A DNA stretch of 64,000 nucleotides. Source: DASUNP01 sp035249305 (lineage in GTDB: Bacteria; Acidobacteriota; Blastocatellia; UBA7656). Under the pieces are notes generated by a model that ran no database searches, had not been told where the DNA came from, and was given only the letters and a program-made list of their open reading frames with translations. Each line of letters starts with the position of its first letter. The first letter of the stretch is position 1. Below, piece by piece: positions 17,780-26,293 of the stretch. The DNA lies in contig DATFGQ010000016.1 in the NCBI GenBank assembly GCA_035249305.1, positions 1 through 64,000 of the forward strand, given 5' to 3'. A program made the position numbers and the translations under genes.

Positions 17780-18535
17780 TCAGCGCGGCGTAACGGCGTG
17801 CCCCTTGGCGTCTATCACCTTCTCGTGCAGGTTCACGGGCTTGCTCTTGCGCCGCATCTTGATGTTCAAGAACTCGACGAAGACCGAGAACGCTATGGCG
17901 AAGTAGACGTAGCCTTTCGGTATGTGCATCCCGAAGCCCTCGCCTATCAGCGTGAAGCCGATCAGCAGCAGAAAACTGAGCGCCAGCATCTTGATCGTCG
18001 GGTGACGGTGAACGAACTGGCTGATCGCGCCTGACGAAGCCATCATCACCGCTACGGCGATTATCACCGCCGCGATCATGACCCAGAGCTGGTTCGACAT
18101 GCCGACGGCCGTTATGACGGAATCGAGCGAGAAGATAATGTCGAGCAGCATGATCTGCGTGATGACGCCCGCGAAAGATGGCGCGGTTTTTTTCCCGTCG
18201 CCCCCCTCCTCGTCGCCCTCAAGCTTGCTGTGAATCTCGTGCGTGCTCTTGGCGAGCAGGAACAACCCGCCGCCGATCAGGATCAAGTCACGGCCGGAAA
18301 ACGGGTGCTCGAAGACGGTGAACAGCGGGTTGACCAACCGCATGATCCAGGTGAGCGAGAAGAGCAAGGCCACGCGCATCACCATGGCCGCCGCGAGCCC
18401 CACTATGCGCGCGCGCGGCTGCTGATCTTTGGGTAACTTATCCGTGAGGATCGAGATGAAGATTATGTTGTCGATTCCGAGAACGATTTCGAGCGCGGTT
18501 AAAGTCAGCAGAGCGATGATTGCCTGTGTGTCCAT
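17780..18535 (-). CDS. TerC-family integral membrane protein
   Basis: The product has 251 residues and about seven transmembrane helices. It opens with ALLTLTALEIVLGIDNIIF, the diagnostic TerC motif with the conserved acidic residues E and D inside the membrane. The second conserved acidic site is in MLLDIIFSLDSVITAVGM. The family includes Alx and MeeY-type manganese/metal exporters and tellurite-resistance-linked TerC. Mn export is the best-supported role in relatives. It is convergent with the preceding HEAT gene and divergent from the lysozyme gene. Confidence 0.93.
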   Translation of the reverse strand: MDTQAIIALLTLTALEIVLGIDNIIFISILTDKLPKDQQPRARIVGLAAAMVMRVALLFSLTWIMRLVNPLFTVFEHPFSGRDLILIGGGLFLLAKSTHEIHSKLEGDEEGGDGKKTAPSFAGVITQIMLLDIIFSLDSVITAVGMSNQLWVMIAAVIIAVAVMMASSGAISQFVHRHPTIKMLALSFLLLIGFTLIGEGFGMHIPKGYVYFAIAFSVFVEFLNIKMRRKSKPVNLHEKVIDAKGHAVTPR

Positions 18536-18725
18536 TCGAGATTAATCCCCACTTTATCTGCCAAGGTTTTAACTCCTCACAAGACGGATAGGATAATGGA
18601 TAGATCGACTCCACGACAAGGTAGGCCGCGAGGTTTGCTTGAGTCCTATTATCGAATCGTGAATAATGAGTGCCGCAACACCTCAGTAATCTTATAACCA
18701 GAATCGGATGAAGGAGGGCGAGGTA

Positions 18726-19550
18726 ATGACGTCAAACATGGTCTCGGGCATAGACGTATCTTATTACCAGGGGAACATAGACTGGCAGAGCGTGAAAGAG
18801 GCGGGCACGGCCTTTGCCTTTGCGAGAGCGACCTATGGCACTACGAAAGTGGACCCGAAGTTCGCCGAAAACTGGCAGGTGATGAAGAACGCAGGCGTGA
18901 CGCGCGGGGCTTACCACTTCTTCTTGTCGTCGGAAGACGCGCTCGAACAGGCGAACTTTTTCCTAAACACCTTGGGGAGCCTGTCGAGCGGCGACCTCCC
19001 GCCCGTGCTCGACGTGGAGGCGGGGAGCGGGACGAGCGGCTCTCTGGCAACCGACGTTCAGACCTGGCTCAGCACGGTAGAGCAAAAGCTCGGCGTCACG
19101 CCAATGATCTACACCGCGCCGTCGTACTGGAACGAGTATCTGACAGGCGATTTCGGCAAGTACCCGCTGTGGGTCGCCGAATACGGAGTCAGCGCGCCGA
19201 AGAGCGTGAAGGGGTGGGACGGCTGGACCTTCTGGCAGCACTCGCAATCGGGTACGTCCGCCGGCATCGAAGGCACGGTCGATCTAGACTATTTCAACGG
19301 GTCGCTCGCCGAGCTGCTGGCCTTCGCGAATTCGTCGCCCGGCGCGAGCGTACCCGAAACGACCGCGCAGCCGGCGGCAGGCGAGCCATCGCCCACGCCG
19401 ACGGAGAATCAAACTTACACAGTGCGGCCGGGCGACACGCTGTCGGCGATCGCCGGGCGTTACGGCGTCTCCGTAGAATCGATATGCGAGGCGAACGAGA
19501 TCGAAAACCCGAACGCGATACAGGTGGGCCAGGTCCTGAACATTCCTTAG
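18726..19550 (+). CDS. GH25 muramidase with C-terminal LysM
   Basis: The product has 274 residues from the ATG following AAGGAGGG; an in-frame ATG 18 bases earlier lies inside the ribosome site. Residues 5-195 are a GH25 lysozyme domain: GIDVSYYQGNIDW with the first catalytic Asp, YHFF, PPVLDVEAGSG with the catalytic Asp-x-Glu, and PLWVAEYG. A Pro/Thr-rich linker leads to one LysM domain (YTVRPGDTLSAIAGRYGVS). It cleaves or binds peptidoglycan. No signal peptide is visible, so secretion would need another route. Confidence 0.93.
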   Translation: MTSNMVSGIDVSYYQGNIDWQSVKEAGTAFAFARATYGTTKVDPKFAENWQVMKNAGVTRGAYHFFLSSEDALEQANFFLNTLGSLSSGDLPPVLDVEAGSGTSGSLATDVQTWLSTVEQKLGVTPMIYTAPSYWNEYLTGDFGKYPLWVAEYGVSAPKSVKGWDGWTFWQHSQSGTSAGIEGTVDLDYFNGSLAELLAFANSSPGASVPETTAQPAAGEPSPTPTENQTYTVRPGDTLSAIAGRYGVSVESICEANEIENPNAIQVGQVLNIP

Positions 19551-19575
19551 CTCGGAACTGGGGGTATTTCTGTTT

Positions 19576-20355
19576 ATGACAAATCGAATGCCCGCCATCT
19601 TCTTCGGCCATGGCAACCCGATGAACGCGTTGCTCGATAACGACTACACGCGCGCGTGGGCCTCGATAGGCAGCTCGATGCCGCGCCCGGAAGCCGTGCT
19701 CGCCGTGTCGGCTCACTGGTATCTGCCCGGCACGCTGGTGACGGCGAGCCAATCGCCGCGAACCATACACGATTTTGGAGGCTTCCCCCGAGCGCTCTAC
19801 CAGGTAGAGTATCCCGCGCCGGGCAGCCCCGAGCTCGCCGAGCGGGTTCAGGACCTGCTTGCGCCCACTCCGGTCATGCTTGATGAAAGCTGGGGGCTCG
19901 ATCACGGGACGTGGTCCGTGCTCAAGCATGTCTTCCCATACGCGGACATTCCCGTCGTGCAGCTCAGCATCGATGAGACTGAGCCGCCCGAATCTCATTA
20001 CGAGATTGGCAGACGGCTAGCCCCCTTGCGCGACGAAGGAGTATTGATTATCGGCAGCGGTAACATAGTTCACAACCTGCACACATACGCCTGGGGCGAA
20101 CACGATGTTGAGCCTTTCGATTGGGCGGTCAGGTTTGAACAGCAGGCGCGCGACCTCCTGGTCAAAGGCATTGACGTCCCGTTGATCGCTTACGAGAAAC
20201 TAGGGCGCGACGCCACGCTGTCGATTCCGACGCCGGACCATTATCTGCCGCTGCTCTACGTAATCGCCGTTCGCGGCAAAGGCGAGCAGGTCAGCTTCCC
20301 CGTCGAAGGAGTAGACGGCGGCTCCGTCTCTATGCTCACGGTCCAGATAGGCTGA
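19576..20355 (+). CDS. ygiD: Extradiol dioxygenase of the YgiD / DODA class
   Basis: This 259-residue protein begins MPAIFFGHGNPMNAL, the first metal His motif of class III extradiol (LigB-type) enzymes. It continues with AVSAHWY, the DESWGLDHGTWSVL active-site segment and GSGNIVHNL near the end. The layout and length fit 4,5-DOPA-extradiol-dioxygenase-like YgiD, which opens catechol rings with one metal ion. The native substrate in bacteria is unsettled. It is preceded by the GH25 gene with a 25-base gap. Confidence 0.9.
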   Translation: MTNRMPAIFFGHGNPMNALLDNDYTRAWASIGSSMPRPEAVLAVSAHWYLPGTLVTASQSPRTIHDFGGFPRALYQVEYPAPGSPELAERVQDLLAPTPVMLDESWGLDHGTWSVLKHVFPYADIPVVQLSIDETEPPESHYEIGRRLAPLRDEGVLIIGSGNIVHNLHTYAWGEHDVEPFDWAVRFEQQARDLLVKGIDVPLIAYEKLGRDATLSIPTPDHYLPLLYVIAVRGKGEQVSFPVEGVDGGSVSMLTVQIG

Positions 20356-20380
20356 AGGCGGCCCGCTTCAGGAGGGACCC

Positions 20381-21034
20381 ATGTTTGTCGGACACGTCGC
20401 GACTGCTTTCGTCGGAAAGCGCATAGAGCCGAAGCTCTCTTTGGGCACGCTCGTGCTGGCAACGATGCTGCCGGACATCCTTTGGCCGATCTTCTCGGCC
20501 GCGGGGATCGAATACAAACCCGGCTCTCCCGTGATGCCCGAGAATAACCTTCAGGACATCTCCTTCAGTCACAGCCTGTTGATGGTCGCGGTCTGGGCCG
20601 CACTCTTTACGGCCGGATATTTTCTGTGGCGGCGTCTGAGACAACGGCGGTATGAGAAGAGCGCGTTGTTGTTGCTCTTCGCGGTCGTCTTGAGCCACTG
20701 GGTACTTGACGCCGTGGCGCACAAACACGCGCTCGCGCCGGGCTCTCACACCTACGCCGGGTTGATGCTCTGGAGCAACCTGCCCGCGACGCTCGCCGTA
20801 GAAGGCGGATTCTGGTTAATCGCCATAGTTGTTTACCTCCGAGCAACACGGCCCGAGTCGCGCGCGGGCATTTATGCCTTCTGGACAGTTGTCGCGCTCA
20901 TAACCTTCTTATGGGTCGCAAACATCCGCAGAGGCGCGCCTAAGCCTGAAGAAGTGATCGGGAGCCTGATTCTTTTTGTAATTCTTGTTGCATGGGCCTA
21001 CTGGATGAACCGCGCCCGCCCCGCCCGAGTTTAA
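20381..21034 (+). CDS. YdjM-like (DUF457) membrane-bound metal-dependent hydrolase family
   Basis: A 217-residue protein behind a strong CAGGAGGG site. The first residues MFVGHVATAFVGKRI followed by LATMLPDILWPIFSA hold the conserved His and the P-D of the DUF457/YdjM family. FSHSLL and LSHWVLDAVAHKH supply further His/Asp ligands. There are about five transmembrane helices. Members are annotated as putative membrane metallohydrolases, but the reaction is not known. Confidence 0.8.
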   Translation: MFVGHVATAFVGKRIEPKLSLGTLVLATMLPDILWPIFSAAGIEYKPGSPVMPENNLQDISFSHSLLMVAVWAALFTAGYFLWRRLRQRRYEKSALLLLFAVVLSHWVLDAVAHKHALAPGSHTYAGLMLWSNLPATLAVEGGFWLIAIVVYLRATRPESRAGIYAFWTVVALITFLWVANIRRGAPKPEEVIGSLILFVILVAWAYWMNRARPARV

Positions 21035-21115
21035 CGGTTGAGTAAGCCATTTCACTGTGCTACCCTGTTGCCACTTTTTACGATTTCAGCCCCATAGGTT
21101 TCAGAGAGGTTAACT

Positions 21116-23989
21116 ATGCGCAAGATGACCAAGACGCTGGTGCTCGCCTGCTTTGTGGTCGCGGTCGGCTACACGGCCGTGTCGAGTCTGGCCGATAAGC
21201 ACCCTGTATCGGCCGCCGCGATTCAGGAAGAGGAGAAGCCCTGTCAATGCCCTGACGCGAAGCAGAGCACGCTTCCGCCGCCGACCTCGCTCGACCCCGA
21301 CGAGTTTCACGACCGTTTGCTGGCCTTCCTCGAAAGCGGCGAGTACATGAAGCTGAAGTGGTGCGAAGACAAAAGGGTGCGCGATACCGGCCCCTGGATC
21401 GACGGGAAGTATTACGGCGTTCACCCGTCGGTCAAGGTCTATTACTCGCCCGAAATCATAAGCTGGCTCGTGAGCGACAGGCTGGGCAGTATCCCCGACG
21501 GCGCGATGATCGTTAAAGAGATGTATAGCCCCGGCCCCGCCGCGAGGTGGCAGGACCAGCCGCTGAAGCCGAAGAGCTGGACGGTGATGATAAAGGACTC
21601 GAAGGGGTCGAAGGACGGCTGGTTCTGGGGCGACCTCTGGAGCTCGGACCCTCCGATGCCGCGCCCTAGCTCAAACTACAACCCCCCGTTCAACGTGCCG
21701 AGCGAGGGCTACGGGCTCGCGTGTCTTCATTGTCACGCATCGGCCGAAAAGGAGTTCACTTTCGCTTCGCTCAAGAACATAAAAGGGTTCCCCGGCGACC
21801 CGATAACCTACTTCGTCGACAACACGTGGAGGACCCCGCCCAAGTCCGCGCCGTCGCCTGAAGATGCTGAAAACGTCTCGCCGACTCACCGCAAACCGCT
21901 CCCCGCGTTAAGGGCGTTGGCGGCGCCGAGGGCGGCCGTCGCGGCGAACACGGAGTTCGCCAGGTTGTTCGGCACGGTCTCGCCCGACGGCGAGCTGCGC
22001 GTCATGCCCGCGGAGACTTATGACCACGTCTTCGCCGCCGCGAAGGGCGCGGAGAAGTTCATCACGTCGGACAACTGCCAGTGGTGTCACAGCGGTAATG
22101 CATGGTACGGAGAGAAAAATTACATGATCTTGCAGCCGACGCCTAAGGATCAGGTGAACGTCTCGCCTTACGGAGAGTGGCGCTGGTCGCCGATGGGGCT
22201 GGCCGGGCGCGACCCGATCTTTTACGCACAGCTCGACAGCGAGATCGCTTACCTGAAGAGGGAGAAGTCTGAAAAGGAGGTTCAGACGGTGGTCAACCTC
22301 TGCTTCAGTTGTCACGGCGTTATGGGCAAGCGACAGCTCAACATAGATCATAATTACGATGGGCCATCGGGCAGCGGGAACTTCGACAAAGAGCCTGACT
22401 TCAAGCTCGGTTTCGTCTACAACACCGACCTGAAGTCGACGAGCTTCAAGTACGGGGCTCTGGCGCGCGACGGCGTGAGTTGCGCCGCCTGCCACCACAT
22501 AGTCCAGACCAAGACGCCGCCCGGCAAAGACCCGCTACAGTATTTCCTTGAGAACTCGACGACGGGCCGCTTCCAGGCGGGCGAGGCCGACGAGCTGTAC
22601 GGCCCTTTCAAAGACAAAGAGATCACGCCTTACCCGATGAAAGAGTCGCTCGGCATCGACCCGAAGCACGACGAGTACGTGAAGAATTCGCGCCTGTGCG
22701 GCAGTTGCCATGTAATCGATCTTCCGGTCGTGGACGGCAAGCCCGACCAGATGCATATCGAGCAGGCGACCTACCTGGAATGGCTCAACAGCCAGTACCA
22801 GACCGAGTTCAGCCCCGACGCTAACGCGAAGTCATGCCAGGATTGCCACATGGCGGCCGGTTACGCGAACAAGAAGAAGAACGTCAACATCCCTCAGATC
22901 GAGTCGGTGATCGCAGACATACAGGACGAGTCTTTCCCTATGTCGGAGAACCGCGCTTCGGAAGAGAAGGTCCGCGTGCGCTTCAGGACGGGCGTCGTCG
23001 CCAAAGGCGAGGACGGGTTCGTCCGCCACCAACTGCAAGGGGCCAACGTCTTTTTGCTTGAGATGTTCAACCAGTTCATGAAGCCCGACACGAAGCAGAA
23101 TTATTACAACGAAGTTCTCGGCGTGCGTAAAAGCGATTACATGAGCACGCTCAACAACGACCTCTCCAACGCCATCGATAACATGATACAGCAGGTCGAA
23201 AACGACACGGCAACGGTCGACCTTTCGACGCCCAGAGTCGTCGGCAAAGACGTAGTCGTCGACGTGAAGGTAACGAACAAGACCGGCCACCGTCTGCCGA
23301 GCGGGGTCGGCTTCCGCCGCGCCTTTATCGAATTCAGCCTGATCGACAAGAGCAACGGCGTCGAGAAGGTCGTCTGGGCTTCGGGGCGTACGAACGAGTA
23401 CGGGTTTATCGTCGATAACGACGGCAACATTCTCGAATCGGAGTACGTCGGGACCAGCCGCGACAAGTCAAAGAGCTGGCAGCACCACTACTCGTCGCCG
23501 GACAGCCCGATCACGAGCTCGAAACAGGTGCAGATATACGAAGAGCTGGTCAAAGACGCGAACGGCAATTTCACAACCAGCTTTTTGCGGATCGACGAGG
23601 ACTTCAAGGACAACCGGCTGCTCCCCATAGGCTGGAGGCCGACCGGGCCGAGTCCGTCGCTGACCGGCAGGTATTTGAAAGCCACCTTCCCGAAAGGCGA
23701 GGCGGAAAAAGATCAGAACTACCTGAACGGCAGCGGGACCAGCGTCGTGCGCTACAGCGTCCCTGTGAGCGAATTGCGCGGGGCGAACCCTTCCAGGCTT
23801 GTTGTAAAGGCTACATTGTACTACCAGTCGATTCCGCCGTATTACCTGATGCAGCGGTTCGAGCAGGCGCCGGCGGGCGACGGCACGAAGAGGTTGTACT
23901 ATCTGACTTCCAACCTCAAAGTGAAGGGGACGCCGATTGAAAACTGGAAGCTCTTCATCGCTTCGAAATCTGCGCCCGTTGCTAGATAG
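21116..23989 (+). CDS. Secreted cytochrome P460-multihaem cytochrome c fusion
   Basis: This protein is 957 residues long. A signal-type helix is followed by a P460-like domain (about residues 60-215: IPDGAMIVKEMYSPG, SWTVMIKDSKGSKDGWFWG) ending in CLHCH. Five more CxxCH sites follow: CQWCH (about 321), CFSCH (396), CAACHH (456), CGSCH (528) and CQDCH (574), six in total. From about 600 a long beta-rich region contains TGHRLPSGVGFRRAFIEF. P460 domains oxidise hydroxylamine-type substrates in nitrifiers. Here the domain may instead act in periplasmic electron transfer. An N-terminal CQCP could be a further metal site. Confidence 0.88.
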   Translation: MRKMTKTLVLACFVVAVGYTAVSSLADKHPVSAAAIQEEEKPCQCPDAKQSTLPPPTSLDPDEFHDRLLAFLESGEYMKLKWCEDKRVRDTGPWIDGKYYGVHPSVKVYYSPEIISWLVSDRLGSIPDGAMIVKEMYSPGPAARWQDQPLKPKSWTVMIKDSKGSKDGWFWGDLWSSDPPMPRPSSNYNPPFNVPSEGYGLACLHCHASAEKEFTFASLKNIKGFPGDPITYFVDNTWRTPPKSAPSPEDAENVSPTHRKPLPALRALAAPRAAVAANTEFARLFGTVSPDGELRVMPAETYDHVFAAAKGAEKFITSDNCQWCHSGNAWYGEKNYMILQPTPKDQVNVSPYGEWRWSPMGLAGRDPIFYAQLDSEIAYLKREKSEKEVQTVVNLCFSCHGVMGKRQLNIDHNYDGPSGSGNFDKEPDFKLGFVYNTDLKSTSFKYGALARDGVSCAACHHIVQTKTPPGKDPLQYFLENSTTGRFQAGEADELYGPFKDKEITPYPMKESLGIDPKHDEYVKNSRLCGSCHVIDLPVVDGKPDQMHIEQATYLEWLNSQYQTEFSPDANAKSCQDCHMAAGYANKKKNVNIPQIESVIADIQDESFPMSENRASEEKVRVRFRTGVVAKGEDGFVRHQLQGANVFLLEMFNQFMKPDTKQNYYNEVLGVRKSDYMSTLNNDLSNAIDNMIQQVENDTATVDLSTPRVVGKDVVVDVKVTNKTGHRLPSGVGFRRAFIEFSLIDKSNGVEKVVWASGRTNEYGFIVDNDGNILESEYVGTSRDKSKSWQHHYSSPDSPITSSKQVQIYEELVKDANGNFTTSFLRIDEDFKDNRLLPIGWRPTGPSPSLTGRYLKATFPKGEAEKDQNYLNGSGTSVVRYSVPVSELRGANPSRLVVKATLYYQSIPPYYLMQRFEQAPAGDGTKRLYYLTSNLKVKGTPIENWKLFIASKSAPVAR

Positions 23990-23994
23990 CGGAA

Positions 23995-24153
23995 TCAGAA
24001 GAGCGGGTATAAGAAAGGCGCGAGGGCTGAGCTTTCGGCGAAGACAATTATTATGCCCAGCAGCACCAGCAGGAAGAGTATGGGGGCGAGCCACCATTTT
24101 TTGCGGTAACGAATGAAATGCCAGAGCTCGACCAGAACAGAGATCTTTGCCAT
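23995..24153 (-). CDS. DUF5989-type single-span mini-protein
   Basis: This is a 52-residue protein: a polar helix (MAKISVLVELWHFIRYRKKW), one transmembrane segment WLAPILFLLVLLGIIIVFAE, then SSALAPFLYPLF. The order E-L-W-x-F-(I/L)-R-x-R-K-K-W-W followed by a Leu-rich helix, then SALAPFIYTLF-like, is characteristic of DUF5989 proteins. Those usually sit beside SxtJ and carbamoyltransferase-type exopolysaccharide or natural-product genes. None is next to it here; the gene is convergent with the cytochrome gene, 5 bases apart. Ribosome site weak. Confidence 0.75.
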   Translation of the reverse strand: MAKISVLVELWHFIRYRKKWWLAPILFLLVLLGIIIVFAESSALAPFLYPLF

Positions 24154-24208
24154 AACGGGGATCAGTCTAACTCAATTCGATAGAGGCCGGCAAACTACTG
24201 AATAAGAC

Positions 24209-24325
24209 CTGTAGGGGCAGCCCTTGTGGCTGCCCGGATCGTCCGAAGGACGATGACCGTCATCGCGCTAACGCGGGGAACCCGTTCTGACGGGTCGCGG
24301 GCGGGGACAAGCTCCACCCCTACAA
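24209..24325. repeat. Dispersed hairpin repeat, family B, copy 1
   Basis: The block runs CCTGTAGGGGCAGCCCTTG, then GGCTGCCCGGATCGTCCG, an inverted GTCCGAAGGAC core and GGCGGGGACAAGC ... CCCCTAC. Its outer ends (GTAGGGG / CCCCTAC) are inverted. A closely matching block lies at 52014-52112. This copy has an extra stretch (about 24267-24300) inside. It is probably a non-coding miniature repeat able to fold into a cruciform. The remaining bases of the 24154-24411 gap hold nothing else I can identify. Confidence 0.8.
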
Positions 24326-24411
24326 TCTTCACCCATTCGCAAATTGGTATAGATGCTCGTTCGTTTAATAACCGAAACGATGATTCTACAGATCAGACAA
24401 GAGGGAAAGTC

Positions 24412-25006
24412 ATGAGAAAAAGTGTATTCGCCGTTTTGCTCTCCGCCATTCCCGCGCTTTCGACGGCGATGGCGTGGGCGCAAGCGGCGCGAAGCTACGA
24501 TAGAGCCCGAAACTAAAGCTCGCATAATCCTGCAATCGCAGCTCAACTCGAAGCTGAACGAGCCGGGCGATCCAATTACCGCAATCCTCGATCAGCCTTT
24601 GTACGTCAACGGCGAGATGGTTATGCAGCGCGGGACGGAGTTTTACGGGAGAGTAACCGAGGCTACGCCGGCCGGGCGCGGCCAGAAGAACGGCAAGATC
24701 GCCGTCATCTTCGAGCGGGTCCGAATGCCTTGGGGCGACGAGCCAGTGGCGGTCGCGATCACGGCGATCGACGACTGGAACAATAACGAGAAGATGAAGG
24801 CCGACGACGAGGGCCAGGTCGACGGCAAGCGCAGCGGGAAAAGGACCGCCGAGAATGTCTCGACCGGCGGCCAGATCGGCACCGCCGCGGGGTTGGCGAC
24901 CGTGCTGATGGGCGGCGGCGCGGCTACGGCCTCGAACGCGCCGGCCGGCGGGCTCCTGGTCGAAATATCGCTCCCGATAACGCTGAACCCGGATAAGACA
25001 GTCTAA
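24412..25006 (+). pseudogene. Secreted protein gene broken by a +1 frameshift
   Basis: An ATG after GAGGGAAAG opens a signal peptide (MRKSVFAVLLSAIPALSTAM, ending AWAQAA) that would stop after 34 residues. One base later in register, the frame carries the expected mature protein (EATIEPETKARIILQSQLNS ... SLPITLNPDKTV, about 170 residues). Dropping a single C near 24490 joins AQAA directly to EATIEPET. Either the gene is a recent pseudogene or there is a sequence error. The mature part has a G-E-M-V-M-Q-R-G-T-E-F-Y-G-R-V strand pattern resembling VirB10/TrbI-type beta-barrel segments; that is a loose inference. Confidence 0.75.
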
Positions 25007-25232
25007 ATAATCCGACACCCCCGCGGGACATTCGTAATCTCTCCGTTTCTGGCTTAGAATAATCTCCGAACGCAGGCGACCGGCGCGCGTCAGGTGATAT
25101 ACTCCTGAATCGCCGCCCGAGTCCTAAGGCGTCGGCGGTCGAGCGCTTCGCCTCATCAGACGCGCTTAGCCTGATCGTGATATTGAATGCTGCAACCCAT
25201 ACTACAGTTGATTCGTGGAGGAATGAGCGACC

Positions 25233-25793
25233 ATGGCAGTCCGGCTCTTTGTAGGGAATCTTCCTTATAACACGACCGAAGCGGAGCTGAGAGAGCACCT
25301 CTCGGCGGTCGGCCCGCCTTCGAGCGTCTACCTGCCGACGGACCGCGAGACGGGTAAGCCGCGAGGCTTCGCTTTCGTAGAGTTCAACGACAGCGCGCAG
25401 GCGCAGGAGGCAATACGCCGGTTCAACAATCAGATGTTTAAGGGAAGGCCCATTACTATCAACGAAGCCCGCGCACGGGATGACCGCCCGCGATCGGCCC
25501 CGCCGCCGCGGCCCTTTACACCCAGACCCGACCCGGTTCCGGGCTCCGGGTTCGCCGAGCCCCCCGCGGGGAGCGAGAAGCCGGGCCGCAATTTCGGGCC
25601 TGACGCGCCGCCTCGCCGCAAGGGTAACAAGCCGAAGGGCGGGCCTAAGTCGGAGCGCGTTCCAAAGGGACCGATGCGCGAAGTGACAAGAGGCCAGTTC
25701 TTCGGCGGGGACGACGACGACGTGTATGACGACGATTCGAGCGACGAGAATTTCGCCAGCCGCGTAGAGTCGGATGACGAAGAGAGTGATTGA
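25233..25793 (+). CDS. RRM-type RNA-binding protein with disordered acidic tail
   Basis: A 186-residue protein behind GTGGAGGAATG. Residues 1-80 form one RNA recognition motif with RNP2 LFVGNL and RNP1 KPRGFAFVEF. The rest is low complexity: Pro/Arg-rich up to about residue 120, then Lys/Gly-rich, then a strongly acidic end (DDDDVYDDDSSDE). Single-RRM proteins in bacteria bind single-stranded RNA and are often cold-induced. The long tail is unlike the short Gly-rich tail of its paralogue at 27689-28018. Confidence 0.92.
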   Translation: MAVRLFVGNLPYNTTEAELREHLSAVGPPSSVYLPTDRETGKPRGFAFVEFNDSAQAQEAIRRFNNQMFKGRPITINEARARDDRPRSAPPPRPFTPRPDPVPGSGFAEPPAGSEKPGRNFGPDAPPRRKGNKPKGGPKSERVPKGPMREVTRGQFFGGDDDDVYDDDSSDENFASRVESDDEESD

Positions 25794-25833
25794 ATATTCT
25801 CTTTTAGTCTAGACCGAATCTAAAGAGTGAGTA

Positions 25834-26003
25834 GAAGCCTCGAAGAAGCTTGATTCAATACAAAGCTCTAGAGGGGCGCGGATTCTATAGGAAGCCTCGA
25901 AGAGGCGATATTCAATAGCCCGGCGCATCGCGCCGGGTCATGCGTCATACGAGACGAAGCCCTGAAAGGGCGTGATAAGATATATCGCCCTTTCAGGGCT
26001 TTT
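25834..26003. repeat. Dispersed palindromic repeat, family A, copy 1
   Basis: A string of hairpin units: GAAGCCTCGAAGAAGCTTG (25834), GAAGCCTCGAAGAGGCG (25891), CCCGGCGCATCGCGCCGGG (25919-25937) and AGCCCTGAAAGGGCG ... CGCCCTTTCAGGGCT (25958-26000). The block from 25892 to 25972 recurs in the opposite orientation at 34509-34591 with few changes. It lies between two convergent genes, the RRM gene and infA. It is non-coding and probably a miniature repeat family of this genome. Confidence 0.88.
25958..26003. terminator. 15-bp hairpin between convergent RRM and infA genes
   Basis: AGCCCTGAAAGGGCG (25958-25972) pairs perfectly with 25986-26000 across a 13-base loop and is followed by TTTT on the plus strand. 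It begins 12 bases after the infA stop on the other strand, so it can end transcripts from both sides. It is part of the family A repeat. Confidence 0.65.
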
Positions 26004-26011
26004 CTCACACT

Positions 26012-26233
26012 CTAGCTTCGATGGCGGTAAGTCACACGCCCTTTTGTTAAGTCATAAGGCGACAGCTCGACGGTCACCCTGTCGCCCGCAAGCACTTTGA
26101 TGTAATGCTTGCGCATCTTGCCCGACAGGTGCGCCAGCACCTCATGCCCTTCGCCGACTCGCACTTTAAAAGTGGCGTTTCCCATGCATTCAGTTACGGT
26201 TCCGTCTACGGGGATCATATCTTCTTTAGAAAT
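26012..26233 (-). CDS. infA: Translation initiation factor IF-1, probable AUU start
   Basis: The protein is an S1-like OB fold with the IF-1 signature VLAHLSGKMRKHYIKVLAGD and VTVELSPYDLTKGRVTYR. The first ATG gives 68 residues starting MIPVDGTV, short of the family's N-terminus. The five codons before it read ATT-TCT-AAA-GAA-GAT (start-S-K-E-D), exactly the conserved IF-1 beginning. An in-frame TGA lies two codons before the ATT. An AGAGGTGA site ends three bases before the ATT but 18 bases before the ATG. I therefore choose AUU at 26233 as the start (73 residues). IF-1 assists 30S initiation together with IF-2 and IF-3. It is encoded downstream of the DEAD-box helicase. Confidence 0.9.
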   Translation of the reverse strand: MSKEDMIPVDGTVTECMGNATFKVRVGEGHEVLAHLSGKMRKHYIKVLAGDRVTVELSPYDLTKGRVTYRHRS

Positions 26234-26236
26234 GGT

Positions 26237-26246
26237 TCACCTCTTT
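26237..26246 (-). promoter_or_regulatory. Ribosome binding site that selects the AUU start of infA
   Basis: On the minus strand the bases AAAGAGGTGA match the 16S 3' end over GAGGTGA, with only ACC between the site and the ATT codon. This spacing is normal for an ATT start and far too long for the internal ATG. Confidence 0.7.
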
Positions 26247-26293
26247 CATAGCGCGGCGCAAGCCACGCGAGTTTAGATTTTAATTAACAACAC

